Shown here: positions 18,535 through 30,700 of the stretch, piece after piece | Position numbering within the stretch: position 1 is the stretch's first letter | Layout of the letters: the number at the start of each line of letters is the position of its first letter | Assembly (NCBI GenBank): GCA_956465555.1 | Contig: OY101118.1 | Span: 2,501,751-2,565,750, forward strand | DNA from: Nitzschia sp. pyKryTriq1 | Taxonomy: Eukaryota > Bacillariophyta > Bacillariophyceae > Bacillariales > Bacillariaceae | DNA: 64,000 nt | Direction: 5' to 3' | The notes under the pieces: model-generated | Databases searched by the model: none | Seen by the model: only the letters and a program-made list of their open reading frames with translations | What the model was told of the DNA's origin: nothing | Made by a program: the position numbers and the translations under genes

Positions 18535-19212
18535 GGCGAGAATTGAAACAATTATTTAAAATCTTGGAAGAATGGCGTGAATTTTCTGGACAGACAGTGA
18601 AAGGCTATTCTAGGAGGGTGTCTCTCTCGAACTCTCGATACGAAGTAATCGCAGACTAGAGAGAGATGCCGAGAGATTTAAGATGAAGGAAGAGAAAACA
18701 TCTAACGTGTATTGGTGGTTGGTGGTTGGTGGTTGGTGTCATTGCCGTCGTGTGGCCCGTGCTGCAAAACCCAAGAACCGCTGCCAACTGCCAACTCAAA
18801 AACCTGCAACATCAGGCACGAGGCAGCGAGACCCACACGACGCACGACCCGAAGGAATCCATGCATGGGGCGGCCAGACGTTATGTGTACCGGTATAACG
18901 GTACCGGTGCGGTACCTGGTATCTTTTATCACGTGCATCGGGCATTCAGTTGCAGTCGGTCGAGTCCAATCTCCCAAACCGCCGATCGATTTTCGACCGT
19001 TTGACGTTGGATTTTCGAACTTTGGCGGAGGGTCGGAGATTTTTAGCCCATCAATTCGGAGGAGGAGATGGATTTTGGCGATCATGATCGTTGACAAAAC
19101 TAACAAGGCAAAGAATAAAGAAGGTTGACATCGCTGCCCGTCGGTCGAATCATCATCAATATACTTTTTTTACCCCATCATAAACTCGAATCGACATTTC
19201 TGTACCATCAAC
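18535..19212. other. divergent intergenic region
   Basis: Upstream region of cofactor B (-) and of the plastid-targeted unknown protein (+). A TTGGTGGT simple repeat lies at about 18713-18735 and a GTAC/ACCGGT patch at 18890-18920. Frames at 18702-19128 on both strands have no recognisable product. Confidence 0.5.
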
Positions 19213-20352
19213 ATGAAACTTTCCATTGGAATCTTCCTCCTGACTGCAGGAGCTGCTCCCGCAGTCGCATTTCTGCCACCGAAATCAGTTTTGGACACGA
19301 CACAGTTGCGAGTCCATGGGATGATTGATGCAGACTACCTCCAGTCCGAGCTGACCTCCTTTGCCAATGAAAAGCTCGTGGGTGGCTCCTTGTTGCCCTC
19401 GTCGTTTGGTGAAACGTCAACGATGCTCTCGCTGAATGAGAAGAGTGGAATTTCTTCCACACAATCGGTCTTTGATGGAGCGAGCAATTTCTTGTCTACA
19501 ATGGTAGCCGATATCGGAAACCCTCTGATCAGCTTTCAGGAAACAGCCATGAATGTAATGACTGCTGCGAATTCTGCTGCTGGACATCATTGGGATATTT
19601 CCTCCTCTATTCTTACGGCGTCAACAAACTTGATGTCCACTGTGGATATTACACCAGAAATTATTCTGCCGTCCATGATCATGGTGACTTCCATGGCTGT
19701 GACGATTTTGGTTTCTGGAAAATCGTCGAATATGATAGAGGCATCGTCTTCGTCTGATGTCGTGATTGTGAATGACTACAACTTTCCATTGAAATCTTCG
19801 GCGTCCACCGGTGAAATCTTTGTCAGTACTGCTGAACGCGTGTTGGAACAAGCAGCAGTATTCACACCATCCAAGAAGGTCGTCGTCGAATCAATTAAAA
19901 TGAATAATGTGGTCGCAAACTCCCTTGCCGCGGTTGCCTTTGCCGACTCGGTCCTCGCAGCCACCGAGACGGTTATTGATACTACGGCCGAGGAGATCAC
20001 AACAACAACTGTTGAACCCAACGTCGTTGCCACCGCCGCCACCACAGCAAGCAGCAACATGTCCACTCATCAGTCTCTTCCAGTTGTGGAAAAGAATGCG
20101 GCAATGAAGTCGTCACTATTTACCCAGGCTCGTCGCATGGCAGATTCGATTGTTATGAAGATGAAAAGGTGTCTTCTCCAAGGCAATCTATTCTTCCGGG
20201 CCCTTGTCGCCTCGATCCGAAAGTTCCAGAAAGCGACAGTTAGCGTCATGGTCTCTCCACTCGAGCAAACCAAACCTGTCTTTGTCAAAGCGACCAACAA
20301 GGTCGGGCTCATCCGACCACTGGTTCTTGTCAAGAGTATTTTCTCATTGTAG
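19213..20352 (+). CDS. plastid-targeted protein of unknown function
   Basis: A 379-residue, intronless protein I do not recognise. It begins with a signal peptide (MKLSIGIFLLTAG) with predicted cleavage at Ala19/Phe20 (APAVA-FLPP). The A-F junction followed by Pro is the diatom bipartite plastid presequence, so import into the plastid is likely. The mature part is rich in Ser, Thr, Val and Ala. A hydrophobic segment at about residues 148-170 (ILPSMIMVTSMAVTILVSG) looks like a membrane anchor, and a weaker Ala-rich one lies near 235-255. A Thr/Ala-rich linker (about 255-285) and a basic, helical C-terminal part (KMKRCLLQ.. to the end) follow. No catalytic motif is visible. The start is the ATG at 19213, which directly precedes the presequence. 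Confidence 0.75.
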   Translation: MKLSIGIFLLTAGAAPAVAFLPPKSVLDTTQLRVHGMIDADYLQSELTSFANEKLVGGSLLPSSFGETSTMLSLNEKSGISSTQSVFDGASNFLSTMVADIGNPLISFQETAMNVMTAANSAAGHHWDISSSILTASTNLMSTVDITPEIILPSMIMVTSMAVTILVSGKSSNMIEASSSSDVVIVNDYNFPLKSSASTGEIFVSTAERVLEQAAVFTPSKKVVVESIKMNNVVANSLAAVAFADSVLAATETVIDTTAEEITTTTVEPNVVATAATTASSNMSTHQSLPVVEKNAAMKSSLFTQARRMADSIVMKMKRCLLQGNLFFRALVASIRKFQKATVSVMVSPLEQTKPVFVKATNKVGLIRPLVLVKSIFSL

Positions 20353-20863
20353 AAGACATATTTTGTGTCAACAGGAATAAATGATCGACGATTGTTGTCA
20401 AAAACAATTAGGTTGGGGAAAGGGGGCGGGATATGACTTACACAATGTATGGTTCGGCAGCAGCTCGAAACAAAAGAAAAGCGAGCGCACAGACACAAGC
20501 GCCATCGACCATCCTTCGCAATGCCAAACAATTTTACATCTTCAAGCACTCATCCGGGAATATACGAGTGCCATGAGATGCATGGCTTCTACTGATATGC
20601 AAGAATTATCTCACAAAGAACTGTAGTATCTAAAGGTCATATTTCATACTCTTACACTTCTAAAATTACAAAAAATCTCAATTGACTTGGCTATATTATT
20701 GGATGATGACTTGGCCCCGAATGGTTTGAAAGATCATGTTCTGATGGAACAGCCAGTGGCTGCTAACGGGTCAATGAGGTGAACAAATAGTGTGTGGAGT
20801 ACTGTAGGTTACGAACTTCGGATTGGAAAAGGGGCGGTACTGGTACTTATATTGATAGGTGTT
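20353..20863. other. intergenic, convergent gene ends
   Basis: Between the stops of the plastid-targeted gene and the DDX3-type helicase. No gene-like frame has support. The 3' part, about 20630-20760, is AT-rich and probably holds polyadenylation signals of both genes. Confidence 0.5.
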
Positions 20864-22883
20864 TTACCAGGCCCCACCAAAGTTGCCACCGCCGCCACCG
20901 CCGTAGCCGCCGCCTCCTCCACCATAGCCGCCACCACCGTAGCCGCCACCTCCAAAGTTACCGCCGCCACCGCCGCCGCCACGGCCTCCACCACCGCCGC
21001 CGCCACCACCACCGCTCTTACGGTAATCACGGCCTCCGAAGCTGGAACCACCACCACCACGACGACCACCACCACGGTTTCCACCGCCGCCGCCGCCACG
21101 CCCACCAGAGTATTGACACATCTGGTTGAGCCAGGAAGGAACTTCTTGTTCATTCTCATCTAGCAGGTCGCGAAGTTCACGTGCAACACCACTATTCTTC
21201 TCATTGATAAACGACAGAGCGGACCCAGTGTTTCCTGCACGACCGGTACGTCCAATTCGATGAACGTAGTCGTCAATATTGGTCGGAACATCGTAGTTGA
21301 TCACTTGTGTTACGTTGGGGATGTCGAGTCCACGACTCGCAACATCTGTCGCCACCATGACGGGAGTTGTTGCGCGTTTGAAAGCACGCAGTGATTCCTC
21401 ACGTTCGCGTTGACTCTTGTCACCATGAATAGAGCATGCAGGGAAACCTTTGTGGCAAAGCATATCCTCGACATAGTCGCAAGACCTCTTTGTTTCGACG
21501 AAAATCAAAATTAGCCCATCTTCGATTGTCAAGAGGAAACGCATCAACGCGTCCAACTTGTCCTGTTCCTCGACGTATTCCACAGTCTGGGTGACATCCT
21601 TGGATGCAGACCCCACACGCCCGACAGTCAAGAAGATGTAGTCACGAAGGAAATCACTAGCAAGACGTTGAATATTCTGCGGAAAAGTAGCGCTGAACAT
21701 CATCGTATGACGGTCATCACCTTGGGGCATGCCAGATTCTTCCACAATGCGACGGATTTGAGGCTGCAGATAAAAGGTAAGGGTTAGCACATGGCGACAA
21801 GAAACTCCAAGTTGCAGAGATGTGCTTCGTCCGATGTCTTACCTCAAATCCCATATCCAACATTCGATCAGCCTCATCAAGCACCAAGAAACGGACATTT
21901 TCCATGCCCAACCGACCACGTTCAATCAGGTCGACCAGACGACCAGGGGTAGCAATGAGGAGATCACATCCGCGTTCGATTTCACGGAGCTGCTCGCGCA
22001 CCTCTGCGCCTCCATAAATGCACACGGTGGCGATACCGGTGCAATAGGTGAAACGTTTAGATTCGTCGTGAATTTGTTGAGCAAGCTCGCGAGTGGGTGC
22101 CATCACCAAGGCCTCGGGATAAACACGACGCCTCGAGCTCTCAGGCGGAGGGCTGCCCCCGTTCTTCAACATGGACATGATGATGGGGAACAAAAAGCCT
22201 GCTGTCTTTCCGGAACCAGTCTGGGCACAAGCCATCAAGTCGCGACCAACGTTACCAATCGGCACAGAGTACTTCTGCACAGGAGTGGGTCTGGTGTATC
22301 CACAGAGTTGGGTGTTGCGGTAAAGGTCTTCGCCGATGGTTTCTGGGTTGTATTCATCGATTGGCTCAGGGCAGCCATCCCCAGATACTTCAACGGGGAT
22401 CTTGTCGTAGTTGTCAAAGTTGATTCCGGTGGTTTGCCTGTCCCCGGTTCCGAAAAGGGAGCGCTCCAAACGCGGGTCCGGTTGGGTGTCTCCATGAAAC
22501 CCGCGTTCATTCGTGCGAGGGGCGTTTCGACCGTAGTTGCCTCCGCCACCGCCACCGCCACGGTAGTCTCCTCCTCCTCCGCCGCCGCCATCAGCGCCAC
22601 TCCAGCGGCTGTTGGTGCGGGGAGCAGGGGGTCCTGCATCGTCACGACGACCATAGCTACCGCGACGATCGTCTCCGTAGCCCCTTCCAGAGCTGCGACG
22701 GTCGTCTCCATAACCTCGGCCAGACGAGCCACGGTCGTCAAAACCGCCACGTCCACCGCCTCCTACCGGGCGGGGTGCTGAATTACCACCATTGCTCTGA
22801 GAGTTTCTCAGATGCGGTGGCACATATTTAGATCCTGTTGCCAGAGAACATAATGATATGTTAGAATTGTTGTTGACCTTCAT
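20864..22883 (-). CDS. DED1: DEAD-box RNA helicase DDX3/Ded1
   Basis: Two exons, 22883-21843 and 21763-20864, are joined by a 79-bp GT-AG intron placed exactly after [12 protein letters not shown] (GAG|GTAAGA ... CTGCAG|CCT). The product is about 646 residues. Ded1/DDX3 unwinds mRNA leaders during translation initiation and joins stress granules. The N-terminal [10 protein letters not shown] is the family's eIF4E-binding-type motif; a Gly/Arg/Asp-rich region follows, then the core. The core has AQTGSGKT near residue 222, [25 protein letters not shown] near 330, SAT, the VFVETK-like [20 protein letters not shown] and [11 protein letters not shown]. The tail is almost pure Gly with Arg, Tyr, Phe and Asn (RGG type), ending GNFGGAW. 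The first 15 residues (ATG at 22881-22883) are doubtful because a good splice acceptor lies just before [10 protein letters not shown]; see findings. Confidence 0.93.
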
Positions 22884-24192
22884 TTTTTATGAAACAGACG
22901 ATACATGCACAAAGTGAAACGAAGCATGATGGACAAATTTCGACGTAGTCATATTTTTGAGTCACGCTCTTTTCAACCACTAAATAATTCGCACGTAGAA
23001 AAGTGCCGTACTCACGGTACAACAGAACGTTCGAAGGAGCGATGACAGACGAGCTCGCACAAGGCAAAGAAAAAACGAATGGATGGAACAGATGCAATCC
23101 AATGATGCCCCGTCGGCATGAATGAAAACCAAAAGAAAAAAGCACTCTGCATCCAACAATCGATGCACCAGCCCCCATGATGAAATAGACGATGAATATC
23201 AGACACAACACGCACCATTTGGCATAACACGGCTTTAAAAACGTTTTGGTGTTCAACCAAACAAAAAGTGTGTGGACCTTGGATTCTTAGGTTTGCGTCC
23301 GGTGTCGAGCGGTGAGCGACACCACCCGCTGTGCCATGTGGTGGTAGCCAGATGGTGGCGGGTGGCGGGCGGGCTGCGTCGCGCAGCGCATGTTTATGGT
23401 CAGATTAGTCAAATAAAATATGCGTAGGTATTTCTATGGATATTCTTGATGTAAATTGTAATAGGTATACAGTACCATACCATAGCCAATTTTTTGGTAG
23501 TTTGGCGCGAACGACTGTTTTCCTTTATACAGATTTGTATAAACAATTTAATCGTTGATACACGTAAAGAAATTTTTGGTTCACGTGGATTTCATACTGC
23601 ACAAGTACATAGCATAATCGAATCGGATCGCTTAAATCTGTGACACGCCAGCCTGACACTGGATGAGACGACTCCTCCTCCTCCTCTCCTCCTCACTATG
23701 TGCAAGTACCGTTACCAGGTACAGAAGTCTATTATGAGCCATTATTACCGGTATGAGCCCGCATCACCTTATGATGATGATGATTTGGCATATGTACGAA
23801 GATTTTCGAGCCGAGAAGAACCTTCCAACCCGTTGATCACCGAAAGAGCGAGCTTGATCTTCTCACTACATGTTCCTTTTCGTAAGTTGAGGAGATCGGT
23901 GGAAGTCGTCTAGTTAGCAAAAACTCGTCAAGAAGAGGACATTTTCCTTCGTCGGCAAGGGAGGCGTCTTTTTGCTTTCTCATTATCTGGATCCACCCCT
24001 GCAGATCTTGGTAGGTTGGTTTGTGAAGATCATGTGTCATCATTTTGTTCCACACATATTGCTCTATCCAAACAGTTTCCCCTCACATAGTCTGTCTGTC
24101 CCGTTTCCAGCACCGAAGAAGGATTCGCAAGCGTTATTTCTGTGTTATCGTCTGGCAGAGAAAGAAATCCGTTGGTGGTATCTTCTGACAGC
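22884..24192. other. divergent region; 5' leader of DDX3 and possible first exon of next gene
   Basis: On the minus side a donor-like GTGAGTACGG lies at about 23006-23015. It could pair with the acceptor at 22828-22832 to form a leader intron of the helicase. On the plus side the frame 23734-23881, starting ATG AGC CAT TAT, ends at a strong donor GTAAGT (23882). It may be the first exon of the armadillo-like gene; its reading phase does not join cleanly to the nearest good acceptor (TTTCCAG, ending 24110), so the join is unresolved. The rest (23280-23700) holds short GGTGGC/GGCGGG words and AT-rich sequence without a gene. Confidence 0.4.
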
Positions 24193-26777
24193 ATGGGACT
24201 CTTTGGATGGCATAATCCGAAAAAGGAGGGATGTGCCACCGATGTCACAAACTTGCTAGATGCCAACAATTCGTTCTCGTCTCAAAGCAATATTTCCGCC
24301 ACGATGAAAGTGCCCAAGAAACGAGGAAACTTGAAGAGCCCACATTCGGTGCCGGGAGAGCCGAGCATGAAGCATTTACCTGATTTGATATTGGACTTGA
24401 AAACAGCAGTCGACACTGCCCATGAGCGATCCGTCGGTGCCTTGCGAAAATTGTTTGCATTATCAGAACACGCGGAATCCAACAATCGAATCGAAATGGT
24501 CCACGCTGAGGATGGAGCCCTGGTGCCAACGCTGCTATATTTTCTGGAACGCTGTGCGAGAAAGAGTCCAGAACAGTTTCTCTCGCTCCTTGTTCTCAAT
24601 AACATGAGCATCCCGACCGAAAACAAACGTGTACGTGCATATTACGTATTTCACAGTGCCGCGCCCTTCTATATTTTTCGTAGCGATCACTCACAATCGC
24701 GCTCGTCGTACTCAGTTGATTGCCCTCGACTGCGATGGAGCGAGAATTCTTTCTCACATGCTGTGCGACGATCCATCATGCCATCTTCTGGCTATTGTTT
24801 TGGTCAATCTTACATTCTCGGATGCCGAGCTTAGGAAAGAACTGGTATCAGATATTTCGGGAATTGGAATTGCGGAATCATTGGCGTTTGCTTTGAGAAT
24901 TTCTTCGTTAGCGAAGCAGGAGTACGAGGCTAGGCAAGATTTTATTGAAGACTTGACGGCTAGGGATGACATGTCTCCCGTTGAGAAGTTATCCATGCTC
25001 ATGGCAGAAGATCACAGGCTTCGTCCCGACGAGAGGAGCAGCTCGTTTCAAAGTGGAAAATCACTCATAAAGAAGGAATGTATCAAAGATATGTCTCAGC
25101 AATGCTTTCCCGAGACAGCTAGATGGTGCTTGGCTGCGGTGAAGAACCTCACACGTCCCTGCAAGGACGCAGCAGCGGCACATGTTTTGATCAAGAGTGG
25201 GATATTATCTCTCATTCTTCATTATGTTATAATTCCAAAAGAGATTCTAGGTGGAAATCCAAAACTCAACGACTCGATTGCATATGGCTCCTCTCCGAGC
25301 TCATCCTCTGACAACACCCCAATGGCAGACCCCCTGGATACTTCCCTGGACACTTCCATTGATATCTACGACAATGCACCGCCCGATTGGGACTCGAATT
25401 CTGTACAAGATGCAGCGCTGCACATCATTTTAAATCTAGCTGCTTGCCCCGTTTCTCGGGACTATGTTTTCGAGGCCGACGCGGTCACCGTGTTGTCTGC
25501 AATCGCTAAATTTTCAACTTTGGGAAGAGACAATGAGACCAATGCACAAATTTCTCAAAAAGAATACCAATGCTTGAAAGCGGTGAGTACTCAAAAGCAA
25601 TTTGTTGCGCCTCATCTCTACAATTCACTTTCGTCAAGCTCAAACTTGTTTTTTCGTGCAGCGCATGGCTCTTGCGTTTTTGCTTGGATCACAAGGTCAT
25701 TTCGGTCAGTCGAAGATAACTTCGAAGACTTCGACAGTACTAGCCAACCCTGCGGATTCGCCCCTCGTCTTGAATGAAGCGGATATTGAGCTTCTCATGG
25801 AGTTACTTTTGAACACTCTTGAGCAGAAAGGGAAAGAGGGACCTGGTGGCTACTCGGCGACAACCTTCGACATAAAGTTTGTTCTCTTTTCTCTTAGATG
25901 CCTTCTGACACACACTGCGAATCAAACTAGAATCACAGCACTGGCCGGCAGAAAGCTGAACACGATGCTTCTCAAAGTTTTGGCTCAATTTGCCATGCGA
26001 AATGTTGCTTGGATGAACATTGAGGCTGCTGAGCATGCAGTCTTTTGTCTTTACCTTACCTCGAACTACGGTTTTGGCGAGCAAGCATTTCTACCTGAAT
26101 CGTTTTCAAATCCGAAACATGATGCAGAACAGTTAGCTGCAAAAGTATTGACGTCGTACCTTTGTTCTCAAACTCCAACGCCTGCTGGCAGACATGCCGC
26201 CGAACAGCTACTCTTGAGATTATCATACCTGTCATTTGATGGCCACCTGTCTGAGGTTGTCGGAGTTGCAAGTGCCCCGCTCTTTGTATTTGATGAGGAC
26301 CTAATGTCCCACGCAAATGCTATAACACTTGGAAAGGCTGTTCGTGGTGCGAAACCATCGGCGGATATCTTCGATCGACCAATCATGAGGTCCCGGAAAC
26401 CCAAGAAGGGGACAAATGCTCTTGCACCGTGGGACAATATGGCTTCTGTATCCGTCTTTGCCAACGCCTTGCAAGCTGTTCAGCAGCTATCTTACGGAAG
26501 TATCAAGGTTCGACATGCAGGCTTGATTGATGATATTATGATTGCCAACAATATTGTCAGTAGTGCTTGCGGAGAAAAGACTGAATCCTACAATTTCTTG
26601 TGGATTTGGGAGGACAAAGCAAGCGAAATTTCGAAAAATTTGGGGCGCCAACGCTCTCCTAGATCGAACGGATCTTTATTCCGTGATGTATCTGCAAGGC
26701 TGAATCGTACGAGCGATGGATTGTCGTCCTTTTCATTTTCTTGTGGATCTTTGTGCAGCGCCGATACAACTATATGA
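24193..26777 (+). CDS. armadillo/HEAT-like repeat protein, unknown function
   Basis: Three exons, 24193-24630, 24716-25582 and 25662-26777, with introns of 85 and 79 bp, both phase 0, give about 806 residues from MGLFGWHNPK. The N-terminus may be longer: the frame is open upstream and a candidate first exon lies at 23734-23881. Helical repeats of armadillo type are visible across the first intron, where the spliced product reads LLVLNNMSIPTENKR then LIALDCDGARIL, followed by LLAIVLVNLTFSDAELRKEL. More helical repeats occur in exon 2 (RWCLAAVKNLTRPCKD, ALHIILNLAACPVSRDYV) and exon 3 (KFVLFSLRCLLTHTANQTR). The C-terminal 100 residues are Ser-rich. No enzyme motif is present. Such proteins usually serve as protein-binding scaffolds; the partner cannot be told. 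The intron 1 acceptor (CTCAG at 24715) was chosen because it restores the repeat. Confidence 0.7.
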
Positions 26778-27761
26778 CGCCGACGAGTTGACACACTTGT
26801 GGGAACTGCTATAATAATAAGTCTACTGTTGACCCACCACCAAAATTACTCCTGTGTCCTATACTCCAGTAAGATTGAGGACCTCCTACAACTGTCTGTG
26901 GAAATTTCATTCTCTAGTAGTAGTAGAGCTAGCTAGAGTATAGAGCTCTCTATGCCTTCTCCCTGTACGTACAGTAACAAAACGGACGGTCCCTCCTCAT
27001 CGCATCATCGTCCTACAGTATTGCTGTCCAGCCGGCGCCCGCGCAAATTTCGCCTTTGGCTGAGAGCGAGGGGAATCTGGAATTTTTTGTTTCGGAGAAA
27101 CGATATTTCAAATTTACATATTGGAGATTCATTTTTTATATTCCTATGTGGAGTGAATTGTATATTCAATAAACACCGAGCCAATTTCAAGTTTGTGTCC
27201 GCAGGTCGCGGAGGATAGGAATGCTCCGCCGTTCGCCGTTGTTGCGGATGAAAGGCGATACTACTGTACTAGAACAGTAGTGGTGGTGATAGGCTTTGGT
27301 GCGCTTGTGATCCAATTCATACTCATCTTTGCTCCAGGAGATTGGATAGTTCAGTCTATAAGAGCTTGTATCTAGGCACTTGCAGTCATCAGACGTGCGC
27401 TAAAGGTAGTACGGTGCTTTTGAAGTCATTGGATCGACCAGGAGACCAGTTTCAGGTTGGCATTCAAACTCCCCCAGTTCAGGTACGTTGACACTTGACA
27501 CACCCACACCATTGATTGACCGAGACTCGTGGAGAAGAAAGAGATGCTTGCGCAATGCGTATGTTATCTATCATGTTATGCTTTAAGTGTTTTTCCAATG
27601 TTGATGGTTTCGAGTGGTTGCTCATTGCGCCACAAATGCAAGATTTTCTAATCTCAGTTTGCTTCATTTTATCGGTTTTGTGAAGAGTCGGGGCAGTATC
27701 AAAGTTAGTCCGACGAGCTTCCTCGACAGATCAGAAAGTAACTCTCCCGATTCTTTTCAAT
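26778..27761. other. intergenic, about 1 kb
   Basis: Separates two plus-strand genes. CTAGTAGTAGTAGAGCTAG words occur at 26915-26950. Small frames (26952-27218, 27479-27667) lack any recognisable product. The promoter of the AT-hook gene must lie in the last few hundred bases but no element can be singled out. Confidence 0.5.
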
Positions 27762-30700
27762 ATGGCAGGCCCCGCACGTCGAAGCCGAAGGACACGAAAC
27801 GAGCCTCCCGAGATTGTTCCCCCGAAGTCTGACGAGGAACGCGAGGACGACGATCAGGAGGGTGACGAAGACGATGAGGAAGATGCCAAAGATGACGAGG
27901 AAGACGCTCACGAAGACAAAGCCGAGAAATCGGACATTGAGTCTCCTGACCATGGTCGATCGAAACAAAGCTCGCCTTCGAAGATCAACAAAAAGGCAGA
28001 GACCGCCCAAACGGGTCGTCGTTCAAAAAGATCTCGTAAGCCCACCTCCCGAGCCGCAAGGGCAGCATCCGATGCCCCAAAGGGACGAAGGAGACGCCGT
28101 GCATCCAATTCCAGTGATGATCAACGGTCCAAAGATGGCGATGACGCAAGTTCTGGGGGAGGGAGCGAGGGGGAGGGAGAAGAAGAGGCGAACCAACAGC
28201 AACAGGCAGAGCCTCCCGCGAAGTCGACCTCCTCCAGGGGACGAGCACGAAAATCTAGGCCTTCAAGACGGACACCTTCAGCCAAAAGCGCTGACGAAGG
28301 TTCTAAGGGGGGTGGAGTTCCAAGTGACAGCGACGAGGACGAGGACAATCATGCTGGAAAGGACGCACCCGGTGACGAATCTGACCAAACTTCTGGTTCC
28401 AACGACAGCAAGTCCAAAGACGATGCCGCTTCCGGGGGAGCAGAAAAAGAAGACTCCGAAGAAGATTCCTCCGATAACGAGCCATTGAGTGTAATGCTGA
28501 AGAGGAAAAGGGAAGCTCTCAAAAAGAAGGAGGGCAATGACAAGACCTCTTCGGCAGCAGAGTCAAATGAAGGGGACGATCAAAGTGAAGCGGAACAGCC
28601 TAAAAAGCCTCTAAGCGCCGCTGCATCAGGTGAAGATAATCAGGACGATGATGAGGAGCAGGGTTCGGATGCAGACTCCTCGAAAAAGGGTGGTTCAAGG
28701 TCGAAACGAGTACGCAAGGCCCGGTTGGGCAAGAGAGGAGGTGTCACTCGATCGAGCGGGGATGAAGGGGATACAGGCGAGCCCCCTGAGAAACGACCAA
28801 AGCGGAGAGGGAGGCCACGCAAAGGGATCTCCAACCAGACCACCGAAAAAGAAACACCTGATGAGGGAAGCTCTGACGAAAGTGCCAAAGGCGAAAAACC
28901 GCAGCGCGGGAGACCACGAAAAGTGGTCGCCAGCCAAATCAAGGAGAAAGACACCTCTGTCGCCGGTACGAATGACGAGGGTAGTTCCGATGACAGCGTC
29001 AAAAAAGATCAAAGGGGGCGCGGGAGACCACGAAAGACGACCGCTAGCCAAACAAAGGATAAAGTCACGCCCGCCTCAGGCTCAAACGACGAGCACAGTT
29101 CCGATGAAAGTGTGAAAAAAGAGAAGCGGGGACGTGGTAGACCACGCAAGGCGGCAGTTGGCCAATCGAAGGATAAAGCCACGCCTGCCTCAACCGCAAA
29201 CGATGAGCACAGTTCCGATGAAAGCGCAAATGAGGAGAAACGCGGACGCCGTCGAACACGAAAAGTGGTTGCAGGGAAAAGGGAAGAGAAAGACACCTCT
29301 GCCGCCGGCGTAAATGACGAGGAGAGCTCTGATGACAGCGTGAAAGAGGAGAAGCGGGGTCGTGGTAAACTACGAAAGGCTGTCAGCAGCGAACCAAAGG
29401 GAGACGACGCAACCCAAACGGATGTGAAGAATGGTCATCAAGATACAGACGAACAACCAATCACTCGCCAAGCCAGGTCTCGTTCAAATAGCACAGCTGC
29501 TGACATAGGTAGCGGAGAAGAAAAAGCGAGCGAGGCAGATTCTTCTCATAGATCGCGACGGTCTCGTCGTAAACGCAAGAAGCCGTACAAACTCGGGGAG
29601 GAAGATGCTTCAGGTGATGAACATGAGGCGACCAAAGTAGACGCGACGGAGGCTGAGGTACCAATCGACAAGGGAGGAGGAAGAGGCCACAAACGGAAAC
29701 TTGATGTTGCTCCTGGCGACAATGGTCCAGAAGAAGACTTATCTTCGTCGCAGAAGAAGAGCAAAAACCCAGACTCTGAAGAAAGCGACGTAGAAATGGA
29801 GACTGGTGAACATGTTGGGGAAGTCGGATCAGAGAGAGATGCCGATTCTACGGCAGACGATTTGAAAGCAAAGATTTCAAAGGAACAACATGGCAAAGAG
29901 GCGGATGACAAGGTTTCTGAAATGGTCAAGGAAGGCCATGACAAAAAGGACACTGCAGCAGTTGTAGAAATCGAGGAGAGCGAAGGATCAAGTCGGCATG
30001 AGGAAGCTGATGCCGAGCGGGCCGACTCGGTCACCAAGATTGGCAATGAAGATTCGGAGGATGAAAAGGAAATCGTGCTGGAAGAGGCACATGACCAAGC
30101 AAATATTGCTAAGGAAGAGAGCGACCAGATCGATACAGCAAACGATGAAAAATCTAGCGCAAGCCCTGAAACCGAGGATTCTCCTAGCGTCGTAAGAGAG
30201 GGTGCGATGGCCAGTGGTGACTCGTCAAGTGCAGTTACCCCTGGCGCTGGAGATACTCAAGCGAACACCTTGGACAAGAGTAGTGACACAAATGTGGTTG
30301 ATTCTAGTGAATTCTGCGATGGATCACCAGAAGAAGTTCTGCACAATAAAATTTCCTCTGTGACCAAACCCCTCGATTCAGAAGGGCATGAAAAAGTAGC
30401 ACCTCGGCTCGGCGACACAAAAGAAACCGACTTGGCTTCTCAAGTTGAAACGTTGACGAAACGGGATCAAATCGATCCGGAGGTCAGGACCCCTGTAATA
30501 CTATCTGATTCGACGCAGATTGTTCCGGAGGACGAGACGAAGGATTCGGCCACAAGAGACACCCCATCGGTCACCGGCGACAAACCTCGAGATTCCTCAA
30601 ATGAGTCACCACCAATTATTGCTTTACCTGGGAACCAAGATGGAATCCATACTGATCCAGCGACATCCGATCGCGAAGAAATCGCGAGATCAAGAGGGGG

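Noticed and set aside
20792-21163. Thr/Ala-rich, His/Arg-rich and Val/Ala-rich frames opposite or beside the DDX3 tail
   Set aside because: They read the Gly-coding GGN repeats of the helicase tail in other frames.
21822-22781. 319-codon plus-strand frame opposite the DDX3 helicase
   Set aside because: It lies wholly antisense to a conserved helicase core and has no recognisable product.
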